Shown here in pieces: positions 30,543 to 40,820 of a stretch of DNA of 64,000 nucleotides. The stretch covers positions 1 to 64,000 of the forward strand of contig DVOQ01000042.1 in NCBI GenBank assembly GCA_018713485.1, in the 5' to 3' direction. Each line of letters starts with the position of its first letter. Position 1 is the first letter of the stretch. The notes under the pieces are model-generated. The model did not search any database. It was not told where the DNA came from and worked only from the letters and a program-made list of their open reading frames with translations. Origin of the DNA: Candidatus Avisuccinivibrio pullicola (GTDB taxonomy: Bacteria > Pseudomonadota > Gammaproteobacteria > Enterobacterales > Succinivibrionaceae). The position numbers and the translations under genes were made by a program.

Positions 30543-30626
30543 ACCTCTTTTTAACCGCAAAATAAACCAGGAGGACGGCATATCCTCCCCCGCTTAAATA
30601 AGCCGGAGGCACCCTGCCGTGAATTA

Positions 30627-31544
30627 ATGAACGATTGTAAGCCCTGTCTTAGAGAACGTCAGCACCCGCATCCGGATGCCACCTCACAGCTAGTTATCAT
30701 CTCCGGCCGCTCCGGTTCAGGCAAGAGCGTGGCTTTACACGTTCTTGAGGATCTGGGCTATTACTGCATCGACAATCTGCCGGTGATGTTTCTTCCCGAA
30801 CTCATCAGCATGGCCCCGGAGCGCTTCCCGAAGCTCGCCGTATCCATTGATATCCGCAACCGCCCCGCTGACAGCGCCGATTTACAGGACATCTACCGCA
30901 AAATCCAGGACAATTCCCGCCTCGACTCAGTCATCATCTATATTGACGCGGAAGATCAGGTGCTAATCAAGCGCTACCTTGAAACGCGCCGCCTGCATCC
31001 CCTTTCAAGGCAGCAGCTATCTTTAGACGAGGCGATTATCCTTGAAACCAGGCTGTTATCGGATATCGCGGCCTTAGCCGATCTGCGCATTGACACCTCC
31101 AGTCTCTCCATTCACGATCTGGCATCCCAGGTGACCACGCTCATTTTAGGCAAACCACAAAAAGAGCTCGTGATGGTCTTTGAGTCCTTTGGCTTTAAAA
31201 ACGGGATCGCCAAGGACGCCGACTTCGTCTTTGATGCCCGCTTTCTGCCCAACCCGTTCTGGGAAAAGGAACTGCGCTCCCTTACGGGTCTGGATGCCGA
31301 GGTTATCGGCTTCTTCAAGCGCTATCCCGAGGTCGATCATTACGTGCGGCAGTTAGACGATCTGCTCATGACGTGGATTGAGAGCATAGAAAAGAGCAAC
31401 CGCAGCTATTTAACCGTGGCCGTGGGGTGCACGGGAGGCTGTCACCGCTCGGTGTATATCGCGCAGTCGCTCTTTGAGGCTTTCCGTCAGCGCGGCTTTC
31501 AGGCCAAAATCCGCCACCGCGCCCTGGAAAGAAAGAACATTTAG
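30627..31544 (+). CDS. rapZ: RNase adapter protein RapZ
   Basis: SGRSGSGKSVALHVLEDLGYYCIDNLP; GCTGGCHRSVYIAQSL. Confidence 0.97.
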   Translation: MNDCKPCLRERQHPHPDATSQLVIISGRSGSGKSVALHVLEDLGYYCIDNLPVMFLPELISMAPERFPKLAVSIDIRNRPADSADLQDIYRKIQDNSRLDSVIIYIDAEDQVLIKRYLETRRLHPLSRQQLSLDEAIILETRLLSDIAALADLRIDTSSLSIHDLASQVTTLILGKPQKELVMVFESFGFKNGIAKDADFVFDARFLPNPFWEKELRSLTGLDAEVIGFFKRYPEVDHYVRQLDDLLMTWIESIEKSNRSYLTVAVGCTGGCHRSVYIAQSLFEAFRQRGFQAKIRHRALERKNI

Positions 31545-33211
31545 TCGCGGGTTTTAATATACGCACCAAGTGAGGCCGGGGCGACACTGTGCCGGTAATG
31601 GTAGAGCAGGCCGCGGGCGGGACGGGGCGTATAGGAGCCGCTTTCCCTGCGGCGCGCCTCAAAGTCCACCTCGGCATGGAGGGTTCCCTTAAGGACGTCC
31701 ACCTCAATCACGTCGCCGTCACGTAAGTAGCGGATGGGACCGTCAGCGTAGGCCTCAGGGCAGATATGACCCACGAAACAGCCGTTATTGGAGCCTGAAA
31801 ATCTGCCGTCGGTAATAACGCAGACCTTATCGCCTAACTGCATGCCCACGAGAAGCTTCATCGCCTTGTACTGCTCGGGCATGCCGGGACCTCCCTGAGG
31901 GCCTGCGTTGCGGATCACGATAACGTCCCCCTCCTTCACCTTAAGGGCACGGATCCCCTCCAAGGCCGCCTCTTCGCTCTCAAAGATCACCGCCTTACCC
32001 TTAAAATAACGTGCCTTTTCTGGAATGGCCGAAGGCTTGGTCACGGCCCCGGCTGGAGCGAGATTGCCCTTTAAAATGGCAATACCCGGTACCTCATGCA
32101 CTGGCTTTGATAAAGGATGGATGACCTCGGGTGCGGCATTGACAAAGGAGGGTAAAAGCTCAGAGAGCGTCTGACCGGTGGCGGTAAGCGTATCCGTGTG
32201 CAAAACGGAACTTAATTCTCTTAATACCGCGCTCACCCCGCCTGCCTCATAGAAATCAAGGAGGGTATAGCTACCTGCGGGGATCATCGCCACTAAGTGA
32301 GGGACACGGGCGGATACGGTACCGAAATCCTCAAGGGTAAAGGGCACCTCTGCCTCATAGGCAAGGGCCAGGAGATGCAGAACGGCATTGGTGGAACCGC
32401 CGAGGGCAGAATTGACCATGACGGCGTTCTCCAGGCTCTCACGGGTGATGAAAGCGCGGGGACGTAAGTCCTTACGCACCAGATGCAGGATGGCCTGCCC
32501 CGTGGCGAAGGCGGAGCGCAGACGCTCGGAGTAAACCGCGGGAATGGAAGCGCTGCCGGGCAAAGACAGACCTAAGGCCTCGGTAAGGGCACACATCGTG
32601 TTGGCGGTACCTAACATGGCGCAGGAACCCACCGTGGGCACGGCGTGATCTTCAAACCACTGAAATTCTTCCGCGGTGATCCTGCCTGCCTTTAAAGAAC
32701 CTTCGGCCTGCTGAATGATGGAGTGATCGATCCACTCCCCGCCATAGGGATTACCCTTGCGCATCCGGTAAGGAAGAGCGGGACCTCCGGCAATAAAGAG
32801 GGAGGGGACATTGACGCGTAAGGCGCCAAGGAGCATGCCGGGGACAATCTTGTCACAGGCACCGGTGAGTACCAGGCCGTCGAGGCGGTGCGCCTGACAC
32901 ATGACCTCGATATCGGCAGCGACGCTCTCGCGGCCTGGCAGGATGTACTGCATCCCTTCATGGGCCATGGCGATCCCGTCACAGGCACCGATGGTGCCAA
33001 ACTCAAGCGGTGTGCCTCCCGCGGCGAAGACGCCTTCCTTGACACGCTCGGTAAGGGCTCTGAGGTGACTGTGGCCGGGGCAGATCTCGTTGAAGGCGTT
33101 GACGATACCGATAAGCGGTTTTTTAAGCTCGCCTTCCGTAAAACCGGCCGCCTTATAGAGGGCTCTGACATTGGCCCACTCGGGACCGTTTAAGATCTGC
33201 TGACTGCGCAT
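31541..33211 (-). CDS. IlvD/Edd-family dehydratase (probable dihydroxy-acid dehydratase)
   Basis: IGIVNAFNEICPGHSHL; GACDKIVPGMLLGA; GSCAMLGTANTM; GGSTNAVLHLLALA. Confidence 0.85.
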   Translation of the reverse strand: MRSQQILNGPEWANVRALYKAAGFTEGELKKPLIGIVNAFNEICPGHSHLRALTERVKEGVFAAGGTPLEFGTIGACDGIAMAHEGMQYILPGRESVAADIEVMCQAHRLDGLVLTGACDKIVPGMLLGALRVNVPSLFIAGGPALPYRMRKGNPYGGEWIDHSIIQQAEGSLKAGRITAEEFQWFEDHAVPTVGSCAMLGTANTMCALTEALGLSLPGSASIPAVYSERLRSAFATGQAILHLVRKDLRPRAFITRESLENAVMVNSALGGSTNAVLHLLALAYEAEVPFTLEDFGTVSARVPHLVAMIPAGSYTLLDFYEAGGVSAVLRELSSVLHTDTLTATGQTLSELLPSFVNAAPEVIHPLSKPVHEVPGIAILKGNLAPAGAVTKPSAIPEKARYFKGKAVIFESEEAALEGIRALKVKEGDVIVIRNAGPQGGPGMPEQYKAMKLLVGMQLGDKVCVITDGRFSGSNNGCFVGHICPEAYADGPIRYLRDGDVIEVDVLKGTLHAEVDFEARRRESGSYTPRPARGLLYHYRHSVAPASLGAYIKTRD

Positions 33212-33243
33212 GGTTGCTCCTTATGCAAACTAAATTAAAGTTC

Positions 33244-34464
33244 TTAAGCCTGTACGCTACCTGCAGCTGCGGATGGATCCGGAGCGGCACTCTGATCCGC
33301 TGCGCCCGTTTTCGCGGAGGCCGTCTTTTTGCGGGAGCGTTTAGGTTTGGCCTTCTCCTCGCTTTGCGGATCGACGTGGTACTCAAGGGCAAAGAGGCCG
33401 CTTTTGTCCTCGCTGACTAAAAGCTGCTTAATCTTTTTTAAGGCGGTGTTTTCAATCTGGCGCACGCGCTCAACCGAAACCTTAAGCTCGGTGGCCAGCT
33501 CCTGCAAGGTAGCCTTGTCCTCGTCCAACCAGCGGCGACGCACCACGTGACGGCTGCGCTCATCAAGAGCTCCCAGAGCCTCATGCAGCTGCTTTAGTTC
33601 ATACGAGCGGTAATCGCTGCGCTCTAAATTGGCGGCCACGTCCGAGTTCTCGTCCTCAAGGTAGGCGGCCGGAGCCATGGGCTGCGCGGCGGAAGTCTGG
33701 GAATCGTCTGCCTCAAGATCAAAACCGATGTCCTGACCTGACAGGCGCGATTCCATCTCGGAAACGTCACTTACGTTCACGCCTAAATCCTGAGCCACCT
33801 CGCTCTTTTCCTTTTCGGTGAACCAGCCGAGGCGTTTCTTGCTGTGACGCAAGTTAAAGAAGAGTTTGCGCTGCGCCTTGGTGGTGGCGACCTTGACCAC
33901 GCGCCAGTTGCGGATGACGTATTCGTGGATCTCGGCCTTAATCCAGTGCACGGCAAAGGCCGCCAGACGTCCGCCCACCTCGGGGTCAAAGTGGCGCACC
34001 GCCTTCATCAGGCCGATATTGCCTTCCTGAATGAGATCGGAAAGCGGCAGTCCGTATCCTAAATAATTACGGGCGATACTGACCACAAGGCGCAGATGGG
34101 ACATCACGAGCTTACGGGCCGCGTCCAGATCGCCGTAATCGCGCAGACGGCGGGCTAAGGTGCGCTCATCCTCGGCCTCAAGCATGGGCACGCGGTTGAT
34201 TTCGCGGATATAGCTGTCTAAATTGCCGACCGCGGCCGGTAAAGTGGTGGCAGAGCTTTCCTGGCGCGGCTCAAGCTCACTTTCATACTCCAGGGGCTCG
34301 GCAGGACTTAGGCCCGTGAGATCCGCGTCTGCCGCGGTAAGCGTATCCTCGTTAAGCCCGTCTAAGTCAGTTACGGACTCCCCTTCCTCTTCGCGGGGCA
34401 GGACATCGATCACCTGCTTTGAAGAAGACTTCTGAGAACGGGTAGCTGTAGCTGAGGATTTCAT
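33244..34464 (-). CDS. rpoH: RNA polymerase sigma-32 factor with N- and C-terminal extensions
   Basis: [63 protein letters not shown]; RpoH box [18 protein letters not shown]. Confidence 0.95.
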   Translation of the reverse strand: MKSSATATRSQKSSSKQVIDVLPREEEGESVTDLDGLNEDTLTAADADLTGLSPAEPLEYESELEPRQESSATTLPAAVGNLDSYIREINRVPMLEAEDERTLARRLRDYGDLDAARKLVMSHLRLVVSIARNYLGYGLPLSDLIQEGNIGLMKAVRHFDPEVGGRLAAFAVHWIKAEIHEYVIRNWRVVKVATTKAQRKLFFNLRHSKKRLGWFTEKEKSEVAQDLGVNVSDVSEMESRLSGQDIGFDLEADDSQTSAAQPMAPAAYLEDENSDVAANLERSDYRSYELKQLHEALGALDERSRHVVRRRWLDEDKATLQELATELKVSVERVRQIENTALKKIKQLLVSEDKSGLFALEYHVDPQSEEKAKPKRSRKKTASAKTGAADQSAAPDPSAAAGSVQA

Positions 34465-36125
34465 GAAAAAGGACGGCGCTCCACTTCTAGCCTGTCAAAG
34501 GATGCGTTTTGCAGAGCGGGAAAACTCTGATGCGTGATTATGATAACACCGCCGCGGTTTTTTGTGACACGCTCCACGATTTGCGTACTTAAATCCTCAT
34601 CAAGCCCCTCAAAAGGTTCGTCAAGAAGCAGAAATTCCCTTTTCACGCAGTAAGCGCGTGCCAGGGACAGGCGGCGCAGCTCCCCGCCGGAAAGACCACT
34701 GCCGCCCGGTCCGAGATAGGTATCCAGTCCCTGCGGCAGGGCGCGGATCACCGGGCTTAAGCAGGCTACCTCCAGAGCCTCCCACATTTCCTCCTCGGAA
34801 AGGGCCGGCTGAACGCTTAAAAACATCTCGCGCACCGAGCCTGGCAGAAAGGACAGTTCCTGCAGACTTAAAGCGCAGTGCGAGCGCAGCAAAGACAGGG
34901 TCTGTCTGCCCCTGTCCTCACCGTTGAGAAGCAGGCGCCCCTCATGGGGCGCTAACAAACCTGAGAGAAGATAGATAAGGGTGCTCTTGCCCGCGCCCAC
35001 GGGACCTTCAATCAGATAATTGCGCGAGCTTACAAAGGTATGGGAAAGATCTTTTAGCACCGCTCTTCCCTGCCTGAAATAACTCACCTTCTCAAGACTG
35101 ACAGTACTAAGAGACGCCAGGGGATGCTCTTTGAGAGAATATGCCTCTTCCGTAGCCTTACTCTCTAAGGTAAGGATACGCTTAAGGCTGTGACGATCGC
35201 CCTTTAAAGAGAGCAGCGCATGGGGTAACGCCACAAAAAGCTCTCCCGAGGCCATCGCCACTACGGCAACCGCGACTGCCATTTCCCCCGAGAGGATCTT
35301 TCCGGTGTAAGGCAGCAGGATAAGTAAGCTAAGAGGCAGCAGCAGGGAGGCTACCACCGTCACCGCAGCGCTTAAAAAGTCGCCATAAAAGGTCAGGGTA
35401 GCGGTCAGGGCACTGCGCTTCTCTGACACCTCAAAAACCTGCTGCTCACTGCGCGCTACGGCGTTTAGGGCGGTGAGATCAAGCAGACCGCCTATCAGAT
35501 TGCTCACGCTCTCCTGCAGACGCTCCCCGCTTAAGGCATGCTCTAACCACACCCTGCCGCGCAGGTGAACGATGAGAAGGGGGATGAGCAGCGCCGCGCA
35601 GGGAAGCAGCATATAGAGAAAAGCTACCTTAAAGGAGACTGACAGCATAAAGGCCGTCAGCATCAGACCCGTCACGAAGGCAGTGGCGCAGGGCAGCACG
35701 TCGCGGATATAGAGCTGTTCCAAAACCCCGAGATCAAAGCGCAAAGTACGCTCCACGTCGGCGCTTTTAAGGCGTAAGGCTTCCTCAAGAGGCAGCTTCA
35801 GGACGCGCCTGAACAACGCTAAACGCCACTTTTCGATAAACTCAAAGGTGAGCTTATGATTGAGAACGCGCTCGGCGTAGCGCAGCAGGGTACGCAGCAG
35901 GGCACAGAGGCGGATTAAGGCCGAGAGAATAAAGATATTACAGATCCCGCCCGTATATCCGGCGATCCCCATCATGGTCAGGAAATAGGCCGCCGCTCCC
36001 ATGAGGGTAATCGAGGAGAGCGAGGAGGTCACGGCAAGGAGCATGCCTAAAGCGAGAGAAGGCAGACTCGTATAGAGCGTGCTCAGAAAGGAGCCCCGTT
36101 TAAGCACAGTGCACCTCCCTGTCAC
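34461..36125 (-). CDS. cydC: Heterodimeric ABC exporter subunit CydC
   Basis: TMD plus NBD ([35 protein letters not shown]); next to cydD and cydXBA. Confidence 0.9.
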   Translation of the reverse strand: MTGRCTVLKRGSFLSTLYTSLPSLALGMLLAVTSSLSSITLMGAAAYFLTMMGIAGYTGGICNIFILSALIRLCALLRTLLRYAERVLNHKLTFEFIEKWRLALFRRVLKLPLEEALRLKSADVERTLRFDLGVLEQLYIRDVLPCATAFVTGLMLTAFMLSVSFKVAFLYMLLPCAALLIPLLIVHLRGRVWLEHALSGERLQESVSNLIGGLLDLTALNAVARSEQQVFEVSEKRSALTATLTFYGDFLSAAVTVVASLLLPLSLLILLPYTGKILSGEMAVAVAVVAMASGELFVALPHALLSLKGDRHSLKRILTLESKATEEAYSLKEHPLASLSTVSLEKVSYFRQGRAVLKDLSHTFVSSRNYLIEGPVGAGKSTLIYLLSGLLAPHEGRLLLNGEDRGRQTLSLLRSHCALSLQELSFLPGSVREMFLSVQPALSEEEMWEALEVACLSPVIRALPQGLDTYLGPGGSGLSGGELRRLSLARAYCVKREFLLLDEPFEGLDEDLSTQIVERVTKNRGGVIIITHQSFPALQNASFDRLEVERRPFS

Positions 36126-37920
36126 ATAAGGAGCGGCTTAACCTGCGATGCGTGGCGAGAATGACGGTCTTACCTGCCGCGCGCGCCCTGAGTCTTGTCA
36201 GAAAGAGGCGCTCACTCTCCTCATCTAAGGAGGCACTGGGCTCATCTAAAAGAATTAAGGGCTTATCCGTAAGCAGGGCCCGCACTAAGGCGATAAGACG
36301 GAGCTGTCCTCCCGACACGAGCCGCTGTTCCTCGCCCACGCGCGTCTCAAGACCATCGGGGAAGAGACGGATAAGAAAGTCCGCGCCTAAAGCCTTTAAA
36401 GCTGACTCTAATTCCGCGGCGCTTAAATCAGGACGCCCGAGGGTCAGGTTCTCGCGCAGCGTGCCATAAAAAAGATGTGGTGCCTGAGGCACGAAGACGG
36501 CAAGGTTTCTGAGTTCCTCCACGGACAGCGCGCTATAGGGACGATCCCCTAAATAGATCTCGCCTGCGCTTAAGGGCAGTTCCTTAAAGAGCGCAAAGAG
36601 CAGCGTGCTTTTGCCGGCTCCCGACGGCCCCACGAGAGCCGTGATTTTGCCTGGCTCAAAAACCGCACTGAAAGAGCGCAATCCCACACGTCCATCAGGG
36701 TAATGCACCGTGATCCCCTCCACTTGCAGGGGCATTTTTAACCCCTGTCTGTGGGAAAAATGGTGGGTTGAGGTTAGATCGGTGGGAAACTGTTGTGAAA
36801 AAAGTAGCTCTCTGGTGGAAAAGCCGTGAGTTGGGGGTAAAACGGTGGGATCTTTCCCACAGCTTTGGGAACAATTCACAGTTTTTCCCACATTTTGAGA
36901 ATCTTTATCCACTGCAGAGAGACTCTTTTCCACGTCACCGGGCTCATTTTCCCCCGCTTCACGGGCCGTTTTTAAAAGACCTGCCACCTTGTCCACGGAC
37001 GCGAGGGCACGCTGTTTCTGATGGTAATAGGCGCCCAGGCTGCGCAGCGGAGCGAAGAACTCGGGCACGCAGAAGAGCACGTAAAGGGCGATGGTATAGG
37101 AAAAGCCCTCCTCATAGATGGCAAAACCGAGGATGATGGCGGTGAGGGCCACCCCCACCGTTGAAAAGAACTCAAGGGCCGCGGCCGAGAGAAAGGCCAC
37201 GTAGAGGATCTGCAGCGTCTGCACGCGCCAGCGCCTGCCAGAGCGTAGGATACGCTGCGCTTCTGCTTTCTCCATGGAGTAGAGACGGATTAAGGTGAGA
37301 TTGAGGAAGGAGGCGTAAAAGCGCTCCGAAAGACGGGTTAAGGTCTCTAACTGTCTCACGCTCACCTTATGGGTAAGCTTGCCCAGGAAGATCATGAAGA
37401 GCGGAATTAAAGGGGCGATGGCAAGCATGATCAGGGCGCTTAACGGGGATACCCAGCCCACGGCACAAAGCATCACTAAAGGCAGGGCGATGGCGTGACG
37501 GCGGCCTTTCAGATAAGCCGTAAAATATGGGACGATGTTCTCGACGGCATCCACGATAAGGCAGGAGAGAGCGCTGCTGTAGGTGGGGCTTAACACGCCG
37601 CGCCTTACGACGCTCTTTAAGAGGGTAGTGCGTAAGCTGTGCTCAAGGCGTGAGGAAAGAGCTGCGTTGAGGGACGCGCTCACGTAAAAAAGCACGAGAC
37701 GGCTAAGACCTAAGCCCAGGGCCAGATACAGTAACGCGGGTTTTAAGGGCTCACCCTGAATGACCACGGGAGAGACGGCGCTAGCGATCAGAGCGTAAAA
37801 GGCGACTAAAAGGAAAGCGTCTGCAGTGGACAGCAGCCCCTGCAGACGCATCAGGTTCTTAAAGGGAGCACCCTGCGCCTTTAAAAGCGCCGCTCCCTCC
37901 TTGTTTAATAGACTTCCCAC
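36100..37920 (-). CDS. cydD: Heterodimeric ABC exporter subunit CydD with a long inter-domain linker
   Basis: TMD plus NBD (GPSGAGKSTLL, VSGGQLRLIALVRAL, LILLDEPSASLD). Annotated start is a GTG at 37920 overlapping cydX. Confidence 0.9.
   Translation of the reverse strand: MGSLLNKEGAALLKAQGAPFKNLMRLQGLLSTADAFLLVAFYALIASAVSPVVIQGEPLKPALLYLALGLGLSRLVLFYVSASLNAALSSRLEHSLRTTLLKSVVRRGVLSPTYSSALSCLIVDAVENIVPYFTAYLKGRRHAIALPLVMLCAVGWVSPLSALIMLAIAPLIPLFMIFLGKLTHKVSVRQLETLTRLSERFYASFLNLTLIRLYSMEKAEAQRILRSGRRWRVQTLQILYVAFLSAAALEFFSTVGVALTAIILGFAIYEEGFSYTIALYVLFCVPEFFAPLRSLGAYYHQKQRALASVDKVAGLLKTAREAGENEPGDVEKSLSAVDKDSQNVGKTVNCSQSCGKDPTVLPPTHGFSTRELLFSQQFPTDLTSTHHFSHRQGLKMPLQVEGITVHYPDGRVGLRSFSAVFEPGKITALVGPSGAGKSTLLFALFKELPLSAGEIYLGDRPYSALSVEELRNLAVFVPQAPHLFYGTLRENLTLGRPDLSAAELESALKALGADFLIRLFPDGLETRVGEEQRLVSGGQLRLIALVRALLTDKPLILLDEPSASLDEESERLFLTRLRARAAGKTVILATHRRLSRSLCDREVHCA
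36750..36934. other. Cluster of DnaA-box-like motifs inside cydD
   Basis: TGTGGGAAA 36750-36758; GGTGGGAAA 36781-36789; TGTGAAAAA 36794-36802 (complement TTTTTCACA fits TTWTNCACA); GGTGGAAAA 36814-36822; TTTCCCACA 36853-36861 and 36884-36892; TTATCCACT 36905-36913; TTTTCCACG 36926-36934. Confidence 0.55.
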
Positions 37921-37997
37921 TCTTCAATGAGGTAAGCCACGAAGACGCAGAAGCCGATGGCTAAGGCCATACCGACAATCCAGCCTAAGTAAATCAT
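37905..37997 (-). CDS. cydX: Cytochrome bd oxidase small subunit CydX (30 aa)
   Basis: Manual translation MIYLGWIVGMALAIGFCVFVAYLIEEWEVY*; one TM; immediately downstream of cydB; not in the ORF track. Confidence 0.92.
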   Translation of the reverse strand: MIYLGWIVGMALAIGFCVFVAYLIEEWEVY

Positions 37998-38005
37998 GCT
38001 GCCTC

Positions 38006-39145
38006 CTAATGTTCCATCACATCCGCAGCCGAGGCGCGGCCCCACATTCTCTTATACACGAAGAAGGTATAAATGAGGACGATAGGCACGAAGATCACCA
38101 CGGCAAACAGCATGCACTGTAAGGTGAAGGGTGAGGAGGTCGCGTCCCAGACCGTCAGCGAGGAATTGGGATCGACCGACGAGGGCATGAGGAAGGGGAA
38201 GAGCGACACCGCCGCCGTCATGATGGTAAAGGCGATACCTAACGACGAGAGGATGATGCCCTTCTCCGGCCTGCCTAAGAAGCCTAAGACGCCCGCGCCT
38301 AACATGCACGCACCGGCTAAAAGCGGCACGATGACCAGTACCGGCACTTCTGCATAGTTATCAAAAAGACCGTGCTCAATCACCTCGACGCTCTTGCCCG
38401 TGATCTGATGATAGGAATCAGCGGGGGCCTCGGCCACCAGGTTCCAGCCCGGGAACTGAAAGGACCACACGCCGCCAATAAGGTAGAACGCCACGGTGGC
38501 GAGAGCCAGGGCCAGCACCAGCTTTCTGGTGCGATCGCCGATTTCCGCCACGGTTCTTAACTGAATCCATAAGGCGCCCTGCGTGAGGAGCATCAGCACC
38601 GAAACGATACCGCAGAGAATGGCGAAGGGATTTAACAGCGGTAATAAGGCCGTGAGGAACACGCCCTCGTAATGCCAGCGCGCGTCGGCGTCGGCCCAGA
38701 AGGGCAGTCCCTGCAGCAGGTTGCCAAAGGCCACGCCGAAAATCAGCATCGGCACGAAGGAACCCACGGTTAAGGCGATATCCCAGTTATTGACCCATTT
38801 ATCGCTGTCCCCGTGATTGCGGTAGTCAAAGGCCAGCGGCCTTAACCAGATGGCAAAGAGCACGAGGAGCATGGCCCAGTACAGCCCCGAGAACGAGGCT
38901 GCGTACACCTCCGGCCACGCCGCGAAAATCGCGCCGCCGGCCGTGATTAACCACACCTGATTGCCGTCCCAGTGCGGCACGATGGTGGAGATGATCGCCG
39001 AACGCTCCTTCACATTACGCCCGCACAGAGGATAGGTCAGAGTGGATACCGCCATATCCATGCCGTTAGTGAGGGCAAAACCGATGAGGAGGACGCCTAC
39101 GAGGATCCACCAGATAAACTGAAGGGTGTCATAATCAAACAGCAT
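38006..39145 (-). CDS. cydB: Cytochrome bd ubiquinol oxidase subunit II
   Basis: Multi-TM; YDTLQFIWWILVGVLLIGFALTNGMDM. Confidence 0.97.
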   Translation of the reverse strand: MLFDYDTLQFIWWILVGVLLIGFALTNGMDMAVSTLTYPLCGRNVKERSAIISTIVPHWDGNQVWLITAGGAIFAAWPEVYAASFSGLYWAMLLVLFAIWLRPLAFDYRNHGDSDKWVNNWDIALTVGSFVPMLIFGVAFGNLLQGLPFWADADARWHYEGVFLTALLPLLNPFAILCGIVSVLMLLTQGALWIQLRTVAEIGDRTRKLVLALALATVAFYLIGGVWSFQFPGWNLVAEAPADSYHQITGKSVEVIEHGLFDNYAEVPVLVIVPLLAGACMLGAGVLGFLGRPEKGIILSSLGIAFTIMTAAVSLFPFLMPSSVDPNSSLTVWDATSSPFTLQCMLFAVVIFVPIVLIYTFFVYKRMWGRASAADVMEH

Positions 39146-40688
39146 TTAAGGCACCTCCCTTTTCCTCGGTCACGGCAGGACCCTTGCGGATCGCCTTGAC
39201 CATGAGGTAGAGCTCGATGAGCAGGAAAATGGTGTAAATACCGAGGAAGCAGAGGATCGACAGACCCACGTCCCACGCGCTTAACGTGGAAGTCGCCAGA
39301 TAAGTCGGCAGCACGTCCTGAATGGCCCACGGCTGACGCCCCACCTCCGCTAAAATCCAGCCCGCCTCACAGGCGATAAAGGGCAGCGGAATGGAGAGAA
39401 TGAGTCCCTTGAGAATGAGGGGACGGTCCTCAATATCCTTCTTAAACCACAGGAAGAAGCCCGCGACTAAGACCACGATACCCATGAGGCCCACCATGGC
39501 GAGCATGGCCCTGAAGGAGAAGAAGGTGATCCACACCGAGGGCACGCTGTTACGGGCCGCAACCTTGATTTCATAATCGGTGGGATTTAAGGGATCGGCC
39601 GCGTGTTCAACGAGGAGCATGCCATAGCCTAAATCTTTGGCGTGCGCGTCAAAGAGAGCGCGGGTATCCGCATCTCCCGTGCCGTCGCGCAGTTCCTGTA
39701 AGGCCTTAAAGGCCACGGCGCCGCTTCTCACGCGCTCTTCGTTCTGCGCCACGATATCCCGAAGACCGATCACCGGCGTATCATAGGAATGGGTGGCGAT
39801 AAGTCCGAGCAGGGCGGGGATCTTGATGGAGAAGTACGTATCCATGTCCCCTTCGTTGGGCATGGCGATCACCTTCCACGGAGCCGGCGGCTCCTCGGTG
39901 ATGTACTCCGCCTCCATGGCCGCTAACTTGGCGGGCTGATGCTCGGTCACCTGCAGGGCGGAGAGATCACCGGTAAGACCGGAACCTGCCATGCCGCAGA
40001 GGGCAAAGGCAATCGCCACCGTCATGGAGCGCTTGCCAATCAGCACGTGACGCTTAGAGTAAATGAGATAGGCCGACACGCCGATGACGAAAATGGCCGC
40101 GGTCACGTAACCGCCGCAGACGGTATGCGCGAACTTGACCTGCGCCACGGGCGAGAAGACGAGGCCCCAGAAATCGGTCATTTCCATGCGCATCTTCTCG
40201 GGGGAGAAAATGGCGCTCGTCGGGTACTGCATCCAGCCATTGGCAATGAGGATCCACATCGCCGAGAGGTTAGAACCTAAGGCGGTAAGGAAGGTCACCA
40301 CTAAGTGCCCCTTCTTCGAGAAACGGTTCCAGCCGGTAAAGAAGAGGCCGATAAAGGTGGACTCGAGGAAGAAGGCCATGAGGCCCTCGAGAGCGAGGGG
40401 AGCGCCGAAAATATCGCCCACATAATGCGAGTAATGAGACCAGTTAGTACCGAACTCAAACTCGAGGGTGATACCGGTGGCGACACCGATCGCAAAATTA
40501 ATACCAAAGAGCTTGCCCCAGAAACGGGTCATGTCCTTATAGATGGTCTTGCCGGTCCTGACATAGATAAGTTCCATGATGAAAACCATCCAGGAAATAC
40601 CTAAAGTCAGCGGCACGAAGATGAAGTGGTACATTGAGGTGATGGCAAACTGCCAACGCGACAAAGCCACTAAAGCGTCTGTAATCAT
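39135..40688 (-). CDS. cydA: Cytochrome bd ubiquinol oxidase subunit I
   Basis: Start ATG at 40688 (MITDALVALSRWQFAITSMYHFIFVPLTLG); GIATHSYDTPVIGL, EVGRQPWAIQDVLPT. Confidence 0.97.
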   Translation of the reverse strand: MITDALVALSRWQFAITSMYHFIFVPLTLGISWMVFIMELIYVRTGKTIYKDMTRFWGKLFGINFAIGVATGITLEFEFGTNWSHYSHYVGDIFGAPLALEGLMAFFLESTFIGLFFTGWNRFSKKGHLVVTFLTALGSNLSAMWILIANGWMQYPTSAIFSPEKMRMEMTDFWGLVFSPVAQVKFAHTVCGGYVTAAIFVIGVSAYLIYSKRHVLIGKRSMTVAIAFALCGMAGSGLTGDLSALQVTEHQPAKLAAMEAEYITEEPPAPWKVIAMPNEGDMDTYFSIKIPALLGLIATHSYDTPVIGLRDIVAQNEERVRSGAVAFKALQELRDGTGDADTRALFDAHAKDLGYGMLLVEHAADPLNPTDYEIKVAARNSVPSVWITFFSFRAMLAMVGLMGIVVLVAGFFLWFKKDIEDRPLILKGLILSIPLPFIACEAGWILAEVGRQPWAIQDVLPTYLATSTLSAWDVGLSILCFLGIYTIFLLIELYLMVKAIRKGPAVTEEKGGALNAV

Positions 40689-40820
40689 GCGTAACTCTCC
40701 TGTCCAGTCGCAGGCGCACTGAAAGAGACGTCCCGAGGACGCCACTTTTCATCATACGCAAGAGTGTGCTTTTTGTTAAGATAAGAGTCCTAAGAATTAG
40801 TACCTCGTCAAACTATTATC

